A DNA stretch of 64,000 bases from Mucilaginibacter sp. SG564 (GCF_013149275.1 NZ_JABGNA010000003.1:310001-374000), one strand, 5' to 3'; positions 46,094-55,184 are shown, counted from the first letter of the stretch. The notes: generated by a model from the letters alone, not told the origin. Program-made: numbers and translations.

Positions 46094-46513
46094 TCAACTA
46101 TTTTTATCCATTTTTTCCAACAGGGCCAGAATTTTGTCGAGTTTATCTGTTTCGATGGCGTTTAAGCGCAGTTGTAATTCTTCAATTTCTCTTTTGGCTT
46201 CCACATTGGTATGAAAATCCTCATTGGCCTGTGCCCGGTCGCGCTCATTCTGACGGTTTTGGGCCATCATGATAATCGGCGCGGCATATGCTGCCTGGGT
46301 CGAAAAGAGTAGGTTTAATAAAATATAAGGATACGGATCCCAGTGATCAACAAAAGCCACCACATTCAACAGCATCCACACGGCCACAATAATGGTTTGA
46401 ATAATAATGAATCGCCATGAACCCATGCCCGCCGCTACCGAATCGGCCAATCGTTGCCCAAAAGCCAGTGAATCCGTATGTCTTTGATACCAATTTTTTT
46501 TACCGTTTGTCAT
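46094..46513 (-). CDS. DUF1003 membrane protein
   Basis: A 139-residue protein of the DUF1003 family, with two membrane spans (about 30-50 and 60-80) in the pattern WRFIIIQTIIVAVWMLLNVV and PYILLNLLFSTQAAYAAPIIMM and a coiled C-terminus (about 95-135). Function unknown. It is convergent to the YncE gene with an 11-base gap. Confidence 0.9.
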   Translation of the reverse strand: MTNGKKNWYQRHTDSLAFGQRLADSVAAGMGSWRFIIIQTIIVAVWMLLNVVAFVDHWDPYPYILLNLLFSTQAAYAAPIIMMAQNRQNERDRAQANEDFHTNVEAKREIEELQLRLNAIETDKLDKILALLEKMDKNS

Positions 46514-46593
46514 TTTTAAAGGGGTTAAACTTTGTATGCTAAATATAAAAATTTAATTGGCCGGACTAAGCAGGTGCTTTTATGAAAAGAAAA

Positions 46594-46629
46594 TCCCATC
46601 ACGCGCCACTCGTGGTCTTCGTGATGGGA
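46594..46629 (-). terminator. Terminator after the lipoprotein gene
   Basis: TCCCATCACG and CGTGATGGGA are perfect complements, with TTTTCTTTT after the stem on the minus strand. It follows the lipoprotein gene by about 45 bases. Confidence 0.75.
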
Positions 46630-46674
46630 AATGATGTAAGTCTATTTTAGTACGCGCGAATCGCAGGCAGTAAA

Positions 46675-47355
46675 TTACGGTTTGGACGATGGCGAGGCCA
46701 GAAACAACCTCTCCCCATTTTTAAAGGCCGCCACACCATCAAAATTTATCGATTCTGAAACCAGGTCTTTATCATAGGCAACCCTGCCCTGCCCCTCGTT
46801 GATAAATATGCCCGTTCCATGCGAATTGTCGATATTGATGATACCGTAAGTAACATTTTTTAAACTCGTACCATCTTTTGTTCCGGATAGCAGGATGCCG
46901 AAATAGGCAAATTTGGTTTTATCGGCCGAAACAGATTTCACCTTTCCATAAACGGTAAAATTATTGCCGCTGCCTGAGATGGCCGTAGTAATGCTGGTGT
47001 CTGCAGCGTTCAGAAAATATTTGCCAACTAACTTTATTCCAAAATCCTTGGTGCTTTGCTCAAAGAATTTCACGCTGGCATCATGAAAACTCTGACCGGG
47101 ATAGTCGGTTTTGATATTACTTTTTTTCAGTATTAATGGGGCAATATGAAAAGCGCCCTCTACATTGGGTGGCGTTGTACCCTGGTTTACCGTCAGGCCT
47201 AATTTTGATAGGGTATCGATGTATTGCTGAGGCAGAATGTCCGAAATTTTCTTATTCAGGATCTCCTCCGGAGTAGGATTAACTTTGTCACTTTTTGAAC
47301 AGGAAACTATCGTCACAGCAGATAGTAAACACAGCAGAACTAATAAATTTTTCAT
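46675..47355 (-). CDS. Hypothetical lipoprotein
   Basis: The 226-residue protein has a lipoprotein signal (VTIVSCSKS, Cys20). I do not recognise its domain; the first part has PEEILNKKISDILPQQYIDTL and the rest beta strands like a lipocalin or similar barrel. It should be on the periplasmic side of a membrane. It ends at a terminator and its neighbours are unrelated, so its role is open. Confidence 0.8.
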   Translation of the reverse strand: MKNLLVLLCLLSAVTIVSCSKSDKVNPTPEEILNKKISDILPQQYIDTLSKLGLTVNQGTTPPNVEGAFHIAPLILKKSNIKTDYPGQSFHDASVKFFEQSTKDFGIKLVGKYFLNAADTSITTAISGSGNNFTVYGKVKSVSADKTKFAYFGILLSGTKDGTSLKNVTYGIINIDNSHGTGIFINEGQGRVAYDKDLVSESINFDGVAAFKNGERLFLASPSSKP

Positions 47356-47502
47356 AGGTAAATGAATGATGATTGAATGTGATATCTAAATGTCTTTAGG
47401 GAGAGTTCAAAATTATATATGTTCTTACAATGCATCTATACCTACATTTGGGTATTTATTTGTACTGGTTTCTAAGTAATGGGATGGGAAATAGTTCCTA
47501 TT

Positions 47503-47588
47503 CTACCGCAAGCGTCCCGCTTGTGGTCACCCTGATGATAACTGTACATAATCTATCTTAAATACCACAAGCGGGACGCTTGCGGTAG
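47503..47588. repeat. Perfect 25-bp inverted repeat
   Basis: Arms 47503-47527 (CTACCGCAAGCGTCCCGCTT...) and 47564-47588 are exact complements with a 36-base centre. Confidence 0.9.
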
Positions 47589-47630
47589 CGGGGGACGCCT
47601 GAATGGGCAAAGGCACATCAACTTCCGGTC

Positions 47631-47681
47631 TTGATACTTGATACTAACTACTTGATACTGACTACTCGCTACTTGATACTA
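47631..47681. repeat. Degenerate TTGATACTTGATACTAACTA words
   Basis: Several copies of the words of the repeat at 6422-6518 in tandem (TTGATACTTGATACT, ACTACTTGATACTG, ACTACTCGCTACTTGATACT). Confidence 0.7.
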
Positions 47682-48941
47682 CTACGAAAGCGTATTCATA
47701 GGCTGCTCATCCAGCGTATGCACAGTATCTTTCTGGAGCTGGGTTTTGCGCAGGAAACGGAAGTGCAGTATACCGATGATGAGGGCCACCACGCCTTCCA
47801 GCATTACGGTATCGGCTGTGCCTATCCATTGCGAAACCGAGCCTACCAGCAAACCGCCAAGCGGCTGCATACCAAAAAATGCCATGGCGTAAAAGCTGAT
47901 CACCCGGCCACGCATATCCGGTGTTACCGTGGTTTGTATCAGTGTGTTGCTGATGGTGATCTGCGACATCATCCCGAAACCGGTAACCGCCGCGAACAGC
48001 AAGGCCAGCGGGTAATTGGGCATGTGCGAAAAGATGACCAGTCCGGCGCCAAATATGAGCGTGTTAATAGCCAGTATCTTTTTGAGGTTATGACCCGGTT
48101 TTAGCGAAGCCAGGAATATAGCACCCGAAAATGCGCCCAGGCCTATCACACTATCCAAAACACCAAAGGTGGATGCCGTACCCTTAAAAATATCCTTGGC
48201 GTATACCGGTATCAGCGTGCTAAACGGCAATACCAATAAACTAATGGTGGCCAGCATAATGAGTATGGATTTGATGGATGGCGTATTGCTGATATAAACA
48301 AACCCTTCTTTGAGCTCCGAGAAAATATTTTTATCGTGTTTTTTAGATTCCATTTTGGGTAAACGCATCATCAGTAAGGAGCCTATTACCGCTATAAAGC
48401 TGATGGCATTGGCGCCAAAACATACGGTATCGCCAAATTTTTCCAGTACCAGACCGGCTATACCCGGACCAATCAACCGCGACAGGTTAACCATGGAAGA
48501 ATTGAGGGCGAGGGCATTCGGCAGATCGGCCTTATTATCCACCATCTCATACACCAGCGATTGCCTGGCGGGCACATCAAAGGCATTAATAAAACCCAGT
48601 ACGGCGCTCAGGGCTATGATCTCCCACACCACATAATGCCCCCAGAATATCAGCGCGGTAAGCAGCAGCGCCTGTATCATGGATGCCGCCTGTGTAGCCA
48701 GCAATAAACGGTAGCGGTTATAACGGTCGGCTGTTACACCACCCAGGAACGAAAATAAAAACGATGGGAACAAGCTGGCAAATAAGGTGAGCCCCAACAT
48801 AAACTTCGAGTGGGTAAGCGAATAGATAACCCAGCTCACCGCCGTTTTCTGCATCCAGGTACCTACTAACGATATAGACTGGCCGGCAAAGTATAACCGG
48901 TAATTGCGGCTCTTGAAAGCATTAAATGTACTTATATTCAT
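47682..48941 (-). CDS. MFS exporter (MFS_3/EntS-like)
   Basis: A 419-residue transporter with about twelve spans of the MFS_3 (enterobactin exporter) group: SLVGTWMQKTAVSWVIYSLT at the start and LGGVTADRYNRYRLL in the loop. It would export a siderophore, drug or metabolite; no biosynthesis gene is close. A MarR gene lies 59 bases upstream on the same strand and is probably its regulator. Confidence 0.9.
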   Translation of the reverse strand: MNISTFNAFKSRNYRLYFAGQSISLVGTWMQKTAVSWVIYSLTHSKFMLGLTLFASLFPSFLFSFLGGVTADRYNRYRLLLATQAASMIQALLLTALIFWGHYVVWEIIALSAVLGFINAFDVPARQSLVYEMVDNKADLPNALALNSSMVNLSRLIGPGIAGLVLEKFGDTVCFGANAISFIAVIGSLLMMRLPKMESKKHDKNIFSELKEGFVYISNTPSIKSILIMLATISLLVLPFSTLIPVYAKDIFKGTASTFGVLDSVIGLGAFSGAIFLASLKPGHNLKKILAINTLIFGAGLVIFSHMPNYPLALLFAAVTGFGMMSQITISNTLIQTTVTPDMRGRVISFYAMAFFGMQPLGGLLVGSVSQWIGTADTVMLEGVVALIIGILHFRFLRKTQLQKDTVHTLDEQPMNTLS

Positions 48942-48950
48942 CTCTTAATA

Positions 48951-48985
48951 ATGATTGAATTAGTGATTTAGTGAATTAGTGATTT
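48951..48985. repeat. AATTAGTGATT words
   Basis: ATTGAATTAGTGATTTAGTG-type words between the two genes, also seen at 39542-39578. Confidence 0.5.
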
Positions 48986-49000
48986 TTGGGGAACCAACTC

Positions 49001-49438
49001 TTAATCAAAATCAACTAATTTGGTTAGCGGACCAATGGCCCGTTTCAGCAGTTCTTTTTCCTCCGCTGTGCAGGTAGCCTCCAGGGCCTTGTTGAGCCAT
49101 TCGTTGCGCTCACTACGTACCTGGTACAACAGGGTTCGGCCAGCATCAGACAGGGTGATGATGGCCTTGCGCTTATCCGTTTCAGAAATACGCCTTTTGA
49201 TCAGGTCCATCTGTAGCAGCTTGCTCAGTATTTGCGACATGCTTTGCGTGGTGATCTTCTCCATGGCGGCCAGCTCGTTGGGCAGCAACTCACCGTGTTT
49301 ATCCAAAAGCGCGATGATGGACCGCTCGGTGAGCGATAACTTATCGGCTGTTGACGATTGTTTACGTAATTTTTTGATCAACCGTGTCACCACGGTACGC
49401 AGCTCAGAAGCCAGCAGGGAATCTTTTTGCTTTGTCAT
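49001..49438 (-). CDS. MarR family transcriptional regulator
   Basis: A 145-residue MarR protein of normal size. The winged helix includes LAAMEKITTQSMSQILSKL and the wing RRISETDKRKAIITLS. It is upstream of the MFS_3 exporter on the same strand, and regulation of it is likely but inferred. Confidence 0.92.
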   Translation of the reverse strand: MTKQKDSLLASELRTVVTRLIKKLRKQSSTADKLSLTERSIIALLDKHGELLPNELAAMEKITTQSMSQILSKLLQMDLIKRRISETDKRKAIITLSDAGRTLLYQVRSERNEWLNKALEATCTAEEKELLKRAIGPLTKLVDFD

Positions 49439-49612
49439 AATTCATCAAGTAAACTTATAAGTTTACCTTACAAAGGTAAGTATTATTTTATCTGGCTAAA
49501 GTCATAAAGAAAAAGAAGGGTTAACCTTAAAAGTGCGGTCCTCGAGCAATTCTCTCCCCACGGCAGGGAATTAAACTAACCTCTGTAACCTTAAATAATT
49601 TGACTAAAAAGT

Positions 49613-49638
49613 GCAACCTTTTTATTCCCGCTGCGTCT
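49613..49638 (+). promoter_or_regulatory. ECF-sigma-type promoter candidate
   Basis: GCAACC (49613-49618), 15 bases, then CGTCT (49634-49638): the AAC/CGTC pattern of ECF-sigma promoters. It stands 21 bases before the truncated gene at 49659. Similar sites are known to lie before ECF-regulated genes in this phylum. Confidence 0.5.
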
Positions 49639-49658
49639 TGCATATAAACTATTGACTT

Positions 49659-49928
49659 ATGCACCAATACCTTAAAATCATCAGCCTCACCATCCTATTA
49701 CTCACCTTTTACATTCATGGCTTCGCGCAAAACGGTTTCTCCAATTCGCCCGACAGCGTCCGCTTTGTAACCGGCGATATCGACAATTTCTGGAAAGCTT
49801 TTGATCATTATAAAAAAGACACATCCATAAACACCTTTGGCAAAGAATATATCGACATTGGCAGCGATGGTGTAAAGGGCTTTACCCCTTATCGCATTCG
49901 GTGTCGACACAAAACCGCACCTTTGTGA
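49659..49928 (+). pseudogene. N-terminal fragment of a DUF2268-like secreted protein
   Basis: The 89 codons begin with a signal peptide (about 1-23) and continue with DSVRFVTGDIDNFWKAFDHY and GKEYIDIGSDGVKGFTPYRI, which resemble the start of DUF2268/GldB-like putative zinc peptidases of this phylum. These are normally about 300 residues; here the frame leaves the family after about residue 80 and stops. No continuation is seen in the other frames before the globin gene 9 bases on. It looks like a remnant left by deletion of the rest. Confidence 0.6.
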
Positions 49929-49937
49929 TCAGTAAAT

Positions 49938-50330
49938 ATGGAAGCCAAACACGACATAACCACGCTGGACGATATCAAACTACTGGTAGATACTTTTTAT
50001 ACCCGCGTAGCTGCCGATGCGCTGCTGGCCCCCGTTTTCACCGCGCGTTTGGGCGGGCACTGGCTGCCCCATCTGCAAAAAATGTATACCTTTTGGCAAA
50101 CCGTACTACTGGACCAATATACCTATAACGGGGCACCTTTTCCGCCGCATGCCCGTTTACCGGTAGATGAGCAGCATTTTGAGGCCTGGCTTAACTTGTT
50201 CTCGGCCACCATCGATAACCTTTTCCTGGGCGAAAAAGCCGATGAGGCCAAATGGCGGGCAGGTAAAATGGCCCAGATGTTCCAGCTTAAAATAGCGCAT
50301 ATCAAAAACAACCCACGCAATATATTATAG
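49938..50330 (+). CDS. Group III truncated globin
   Basis: A 130-residue group III truncated haemoglobin with the family pattern HLQKMYTFWQ, PHARLPVDEQHFEAWLNLF (the His of EQHF is the likely proximal haem ligand) and KMAQMF. Such globins may detoxify nitric oxide or peroxide, or bind oxygen. Its start is 9 bases after the truncated protease frame. It may now share the ECF-type promoter before that remnant. Confidence 0.9.
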   Translation: MEAKHDITTLDDIKLLVDTFYTRVAADALLAPVFTARLGGHWLPHLQKMYTFWQTVLLDQYTYNGAPFPPHARLPVDEQHFEAWLNLFSATIDNLFLGEKADEAKWRAGKMAQMFQLKIAHIKNNPRNIL

Positions 50331-50360
50331 CGGAATTACTGGTGTATAAGCGCATTTTTG

Positions 50361-50368
50361 TAATTTTG
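50361..50368 (+). promoter_or_regulatory. -7 element against the GH25 start
   Basis: TAATTTTG, a full TAnnTTTG match, ends 4 bases before the GTG at 50373. If used, the message would be leaderless. Confidence 0.35.
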
Positions 50369-50372
50369 TACC

Positions 50373-51275
50373 GTGCCACCTATCGAAAAAAAAGTTACCG
50401 AAATTCCCAATCCCTTCGTCCCGGTGAAAAAGAAAGCTCCTGCTAAAAGAAAAACCGTGGCCCAAAAGAAAAAGGATCAAAAAAACACCGTATACTGGCG
50501 AATAGCTATCGTAGGATTGTTACTCATCCTGCTTTCGCCTTTTTATTATGGTTATGTTTTGCGTACTTTCAGCGCTACCTGGCGCTGGATAATGGATATA
50601 GGGCAGGATACCGGCTACCGGACTTACAAAAACTTTAACGTGCGTATCCCGGCAGGTTTTACGGTTCACGGCATCGATGTATCATCGTACCAAGGGAAAA
50701 TAAACTGGCAAAAGGTAAAAGCCATGAATGATGATGATGTGCATATCACTTTTGCCTTTATCAAAGCTACGGAGGGCGTTTTAAGCGTTGATCCCTACTT
50801 TCAGCGCAACTGGCGCGAGGCCCCCAAGGCGGGCATCATCTGCGGGGCATATCATTACTTTTTACCACAGAAGAGCGGGGTATGGCAGGCCAGGTTCTTT
50901 TTGCAAACCGTAAAAATAGAAAAAGGCGACCTGCCCATGGTGGTTGATGTAGAGCAGTTGTACAGAACTCCGCCAGCCAAAATGCGCGAACAGCTGATGT
51001 CATTTGTAAATCACGTAGAAAACAAAACAGGGGTTAAACCTATTATTTATACCAACATCAGCTTTTACCAGGATTACCTGCAAGGTTATTTTGACGATTA
51101 TACCCTCTGGATAGCACACTATTACCAACCGGTATTAAACATCAGCAAAAAAACCAACTGGCAATTTTGGCAACACTCAGATAAAGCGAGGATCAATGGT
51201 ATCAATGAAAAAGTTGATTTTAATATTTTCAGGGGTGATAGTATAGCTTTTCGCAGATTGCTCATGAGCCAATGA
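50373..51275 (+). CDS. GH25 lysozyme-like protein, membrane-anchored
   Basis: The 300-residue protein has a basic cytoplasmic N-terminus (about 1-40), one span (about 41-63) and a GH25 domain (about 95-300). The active site fits Asp102 (GIDVSSYQG) and Asp192/Glu194 (VVDVEQ). GH25 enzymes cut the beta-1,4 bond of peptidoglycan. It starts with GTG; no ATG is near. The direction out of the cytoplasm places the enzyme in the periplasm, so a role in wall turnover is likely. Confidence 0.9.
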   Translation: MPPIEKKVTEIPNPFVPVKKKAPAKRKTVAQKKKDQKNTVYWRIAIVGLLLILLSPFYYGYVLRTFSATWRWIMDIGQDTGYRTYKNFNVRIPAGFTVHGIDVSSYQGKINWQKVKAMNDDDVHITFAFIKATEGVLSVDPYFQRNWREAPKAGIICGAYHYFLPQKSGVWQARFFLQTVKIEKGDLPMVVDVEQLYRTPPAKMREQLMSFVNHVENKTGVKPIIYTNISFYQDYLQGYFDDYTLWIAHYYQPVLNISKKTNWQFWQHSDKARINGINEKVDFNIFRGDSIAFRRLLMSQ

Positions 51276-51322
51276 TTTTTTGTAACGGGAGAGCAGCTAC
51301 AAACGTCAATAAAATAAAAACC

Positions 51323-51814
51323 ATGAAAACACCCATATACCATTTCCTGATAGCTGTTGTCTTTTTAGTATCCTGCATGTTTTCATCCCAAAACGTACAC
51401 GCCCAAGCCACTCAAAAACATGTTGACCAAAAGCTATACAATACCATTTTGCATATGGACAGTGTTTGCTTTGATGCCTATAACAACCGTGATCTGGAAA
51501 CGCTGAAAAAAGTATTTTCCAAAGATCTGGAGTTTTATCATGATCTGGGTGGCCTTACCAATTATGAGCAAAACATCCAGGCTTTTGAAAGGACTTTCGC
51601 CCAAAATAAAGTTTCAGGCATGAAAAGAGAGCTGGTAAAAGGCAGTCTGGAAGTTTACCCGATTAAAGATTATGGCGCCATTGAGGTTGGTGTACACCGC
51701 TTTACCCATATGGAGGATGGCAAGCAAGTGGTTGGTCTGATGAAATTTTTGCATGTATGGCAATACAAAAACAACGAGTGGAAAATTACACGAATAGTTA
51801 GTTACGATCATTAA
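51323..51814 (+). CDS. Secreted DUF4440/NTF2-like protein
   Basis: The 163-residue protein has a signal peptide (about 1-32, ending VHAQA) and a DUF4440-type NTF2-like domain with DSVCFDAYNNRDLETLKKVFSKDLEFYHDLGG. Function unknown. The ATG at 51323 is used; an upstream frame is longer but begins in the end of the GH25 gene. Confidence 0.85.
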   Translation: MKTPIYHFLIAVVFLVSCMFSSQNVHAQATQKHVDQKLYNTILHMDSVCFDAYNNRDLETLKKVFSKDLEFYHDLGGLTNYEQNIQAFERTFAQNKVSGMKRELVKGSLEVYPIKDYGAIEVGVHRFTHMEDGKQVVGLMKFLHVWQYKNNEWKITRIVSYDH

Positions 51815-51926
51815 TCCGGTTTCTTTAACGGGATAAACAAGGGTACACTATTTACCCACGAAGCACTTATTACAGTTGCAGATAAACCTTATCTTTATAA
51901 ATTAAGTAACCTAAATCACCCTGTAT

Positions 51927-52412
51927 ATGAAGAAGTTCCTGCTGATCCTCATCATTTCAAGTGCATCATCTGCCTATATGGCTTTTGCACAACAAAGAAC
52001 ATGGCATTCTCAGCTTAAAAAAGCAGGTTGGCTAATAGGCGAATGGAAAAATCAGACCCTGAAAGGCCTGTCTGTAGAAAGCTGGAAAAAGCTAAATGAT
52101 TCCACCTTACTGGGTAAAAGCTATGTATTAAGAGGTACAGACACTGTATCTGTCGAGCACATCCGACTGGAAGAACATCACGGTAACCTGTATTATATCC
52201 CTACGGTTAAAAACCAGAACGAAGGCAAACCGGTAACTTTTACCATGACAACATCATCGGCTGATCATTTTGTTTTTGAGAATCCGGAGCATGATTTCCC
52301 GCAAAAAATCACCTATAACCGTATCAACAAGGATAGTCTAGTAGCCGAAATTTCGGGAACATATAAAGGAAAGCAACGCGCTATAAAATTTCCGATGGGG
52401 CGGATAAAATAA
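51927..52412 (+). CDS. Secreted DUF6265-like protein
   Basis: The 161 residues have a signal peptide (about 1-22, ending AFAQQ) and a beta-rich domain with WLIGEWKNQTL, ENPEHDFPQKITY, in the style of DUF6265, a lipocalin-like family of unknown function. It follows the DUF4440 gene after 112 bases and may or may not be cotranscribed. Confidence 0.75.
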   Translation: MKKFLLILIISSASSAYMAFAQQRTWHSQLKKAGWLIGEWKNQTLKGLSVESWKKLNDSTLLGKSYVLRGTDTVSVEHIRLEEHHGNLYYIPTVKNQNEGKPVTFTMTTSSADHFVFENPEHDFPQKITYNRINKDSLVAEISGTYKGKQRAIKFPMGRIK

Positions 52413-52428
52413 TATAGCCTACAAAACG

Positions 52429-52458
52429 GAAAAACCGCTGGCGGAATGCCAACGGTCT
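52429..52458. terminator. Convergent terminator-like hairpin
   Basis: ACCGCTGGC and GCCAACGGT pair with one mismatch, with A and T runs on the sides, between the DUF6265 and DUF2807 genes. Confidence 0.5.
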
Positions 52459-52482
52459 TTTCTGTTTATATAAAATGAGAGA

Positions 52483-53184
52483 TTAGTTTACTTTATTCAC
52501 CCTGCCCGAACCGGTGTACCTGGTTTCGCCAATGGTGGCATTGCCCGAGTACGAAACGCCTCCTGAACCGGTGATACGTGCGGATACAGTTTTATTGGCG
52601 ATAATAGAAATGCTGCCCGAGCCACTGATGCTTGCGGCCAATGTTTCTGTAGTTAAGCCAGTACCGTTAATCTCACCAGAACCACTGATACGAAATTGAG
52701 CCGATTCGGTATTGCCTTTAATGTGTATACCACCAGAACCACTGATGCGTGTTTCTAAAGCGGATGCTTTTACAGCCACACGCATATTGCCAGATCCGCT
52801 TAATATTACGGATACGCTTTGACCAGTCAGGACACCATCAAGATCAAGATTACCAGAGCCGCTGTTGCTCAATCCGTTTAACGATTTGGCGGTAACATAA
52901 ATGTCGCCCCGTTTAATGTTATGGTTACGCAGGGAAAAATTACGACGGAAGCCTATTTTTAAAACACCGCCTTCTACATCGGTTTTAACATCGTTTACTA
53001 CATCGTCGTCAACATCCAAACGAACGCTTTCCGTACCGCCAATTTTAACGTGCACATTAAAGGGACCGCCCGATTCTATACTGCTAAAGCCAGAAACAGA
53101 TCTGGTTTGCCCGCTTTGGGCGAATGTATTTAAAGATAGCATGGTTATAGCCAATGTAAACAGGATAAAGATTTTTCTTTTCAT
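52483..53184 (-). CDS. Head GIN domain (DUF2807) secreted protein
   Basis: The 233-residue protein has a signal peptide (about 1-22) and a DUF2807 right-handed beta-helix-like domain with many SGSGN/SGSGGI turns (for example about 105-220). The family is common in Bacteroidota and may bind to the surface; no reaction is known. The gene stands alone, convergent to the DUF6265 gene. Confidence 0.9.
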   Translation of the reverse strand: MKRKIFILFTLAITMLSLNTFAQSGQTRSVSGFSSIESGGPFNVHVKIGGTESVRLDVDDDVVNDVKTDVEGGVLKIGFRRNFSLRNHNIKRGDIYVTAKSLNGLSNSGSGNLDLDGVLTGQSVSVILSGSGNMRVAVKASALETRISGSGGIHIKGNTESAQFRISGSGEINGTGLTTETLAASISGSGSISIIANKTVSARITGSGGVSYSGNATIGETRYTGSGRVNKVN

Positions 53185-53317
53185 AATTCGATTGTTTTTT
53201 AGGAGACGCTATATAATGGCAAATAGTTGCAACAAATAATGAAGGATAGGTATTTTCTTTCCGAAAGAGGTTATTTTATTATTTTGGATGAAGTTAGTAT
53301 ATAAAGTTCCTATTTAA

Positions 53318-54274
53318 ATGCCCGATCAGTCTGTCCGTTTTAACAAAACCCGTATAGCTCCTACCCCCAGCGGCTTTTTGCATTTGGGTAATATTCTGTC
53401 GTTTGCGCTGACGGTTGCATTGGCCAAACAACATGGAGCTAAAATATTGTTAAGGATAGACGATATTGATCAGGCCCGTGCTGATGAAAAATATATACAG
53501 GATATTTTTGACACCCTGAATTTTTTAGAGATCCCCTGGGATGAAGGTCCCCGTAATGTTGAAGAATTTAAAAACACCTACTCGCAAATACACCGGTTGG
53601 AGCTTTATGCCGAAGCTAATAAACAATTAAGGAACAATGGATTCCTGTTTGCCTGCACCTGCTCGCGCAAACAACTGGAAAAAGAAACTTGTACCTGCTT
53701 CAATCGTAAAATTCCGCTGGATACAAAAGATGCAGCATGGCGCTTGCATACCCACAATAACCGCGAGCTAACCATCGGGGATTACAATGGGCAAACCGTG
53801 GCCATTAATTTACCTATGGACATGCAAAATTTTGTGGTCAGGAAAAAAGACGGGTTTCCCGCCTACCAGCTTACTTCGGTAATAGACGACCTGTTTTATG
53901 GTATCGACCTGATTGTCCGCGGGCAGGATCTTTGGTCATCTACTTTGGCTCAGCATGAGTTGGCATTGGCTCTGGGTAAAAACGAATTCCGGGATATTAC
54001 TTTTTATCATCATCCTCTGCTTACAGATGAGCAGAACCAAAAACTATCCAAATCGGCAGGAGCCACTTCGGTACTTTACCTGCGTCAAAACGGTAAAACC
54101 CAGGCGCAAATTTATACAATGATAGCCGGTATGCTGGGGCTCAATATAGCTATCAGCAGTTGGGAACAGCTGGCAGATGCAGTACTATCCTTTTATAAAA
54201 ACAACCCTGCTCCGACAATGGCGGAACAGGGTCTGACATTTAAGTTTAGTTGGTGCTTATACGGTGTACACTGA
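53318..54274 (+). CDS. GluQ-like tRNA-modifying glutamyl synthetase
   Basis: The 318 residues resemble the glutamyl-Q tRNA(Asp) synthetase, a class I synthetase without the anticodon-binding domain that attaches glutamate to queuosine in tRNA(Asp). The HIGH-like motif is HLGN (22-25), the KMSKS-like motif KLSKS (242-246), and Cys113, Cys115, Cys125 and Cys127 may bind zinc. The final 29 bases overlap the opposed polysaccharide lyase gene. The tRNA substrate is inference from family. Confidence 0.85.
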   Translation: MPDQSVRFNKTRIAPTPSGFLHLGNILSFALTVALAKQHGAKILLRIDDIDQARADEKYIQDIFDTLNFLEIPWDEGPRNVEEFKNTYSQIHRLELYAEANKQLRNNGFLFACTCSRKQLEKETCTCFNRKIPLDTKDAAWRLHTHNNRELTIGDYNGQTVAINLPMDMQNFVVRKKDGFPAYQLTSVIDDLFYGIDLIVRGQDLWSSTLAQHELALALGKNEFRDITFYHHPLLTDEQNQKLSKSAGATSVLYLRQNGKTQAQIYTMIAGMLGLNIAISSWEQLADAVLSFYKNNPAPTMAEQGLTFKFSWCLYGVH

Positions 54275-55157
54275 GATTATCGTAATAGATATAATCGGTA
54301 GTATTGGCCGTCCAATAATCCTGGCTTCCCCCTCTGAAGGTATGCCAGGTTAGCTGGTCAATCATCCGTTTAGAGTCATTGGTTGTCCATCGGATATCCT
54401 GGTCAAGCACAACGGTACCGTCAATCACAATTTGAGCATGGCCATTGGTATTGCTGCCTGTATTGCTTTTAATATACATGTGCACATGATACCATTGCCC
54501 TTTAACCAGGGCGCCACTTGTAGGATAGGCTTTACCAAATGTATCGCCAAAGTTGTTGCCTGATGACGGGCCACCATTCATATCCTTGTAATAAAGATAT
54601 GGCTGAAAATATACCCGACCTGGGTTAGAGTTTGGCGAATACCACATTAAGCGTAAAGTTCCGCCGTTGCCATCCCAGGCAGCGTCGCCACCGGTATTGT
54701 GCTCGCCTATACCGAAACCGAAGCCTACTTTACCGCCACGGCTCCAGTTAAACTGGCTGTGGAATTTTACATCATAGTCCATTTCGTAAGCGGTACCTGC
54801 CCCTATACTGATATTGGTTACCAAACCACCCGCACCCGAAAGCTGACCAGGCAACAGTGTAACACGGCTGCCTACGGTATTATCCTTACCATTGGTAGTG
54901 TAAGCCCTGTCGTTCCAGGAACTCGTATTACCCAAATCGGCATTGGCTTGCGACTGGGTGTAGGTAGCCCCGTTAGTCCGGTTATTCCAGTTGGCAGTAA
55001 AGCTGCTGTTTACCGCATCGACCGCCAGATTAGGGCCGTTTACAACGGGCTGTTTGTCATCAACATTGTTTGGCGCATTCGCTTCCTTTTTGCAGGCGGT
55101 AAGCGAGAGACCGATAAGCATGATAGCTGCCCCCGATCTTAAAACGTTCTTTTTCAT
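54246..55157 (-). CDS. Polysaccharide lyase-like lipoprotein (PL14 type)
   Basis: The 303-residue protein has a lipoprotein signal (GLSLTACKKE, Cys22) and a jelly-roll domain with YEMDYDVKFHSQFNWSRGGK and YYHVHMYIKSN-like strands, in the style of PL14/alginate-lyase-like proteins. It would be on the cell surface and cut an acidic polysaccharide; the substrate is not known. The frame continues 50 codons upstream, but the ATG at 55155-55157 fits the lipoprotein start. Its end overlaps the GluQ-like gene by 29 bases. Confidence 0.75.
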   Translation of the reverse strand: MKKNVLRSGAAIMLIGLSLTACKKEANAPNNVDDKQPVVNGPNLAVDAVNSSFTANWNNRTNGATYTQSQANADLGNTSSWNDRAYTTNGKDNTVGSRVTLLPGQLSGAGGLVTNISIGAGTAYEMDYDVKFHSQFNWSRGGKVGFGFGIGEHNTGGDAAWDGNGGTLRLMWYSPNSNPGRVYFQPYLYYKDMNGGPSSGNNFGDTFGKAYPTSGALVKGQWYHVHMYIKSNTGSNTNGHAQIVIDGTVVLDQDIRWTTNDSKRMIDQLTWHTFRGGSQDYWTANTTDYIYYDNLSVHRISTN

Positions 55158-55184
55158 AGTACTGGTTTTAAATGATAAATTGGT

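Noticed and set aside
48310-48636. A 108-codon plus-strand frame
   Set aside because: It is inside the MFS_3 gene on the other strand and has no family pattern.
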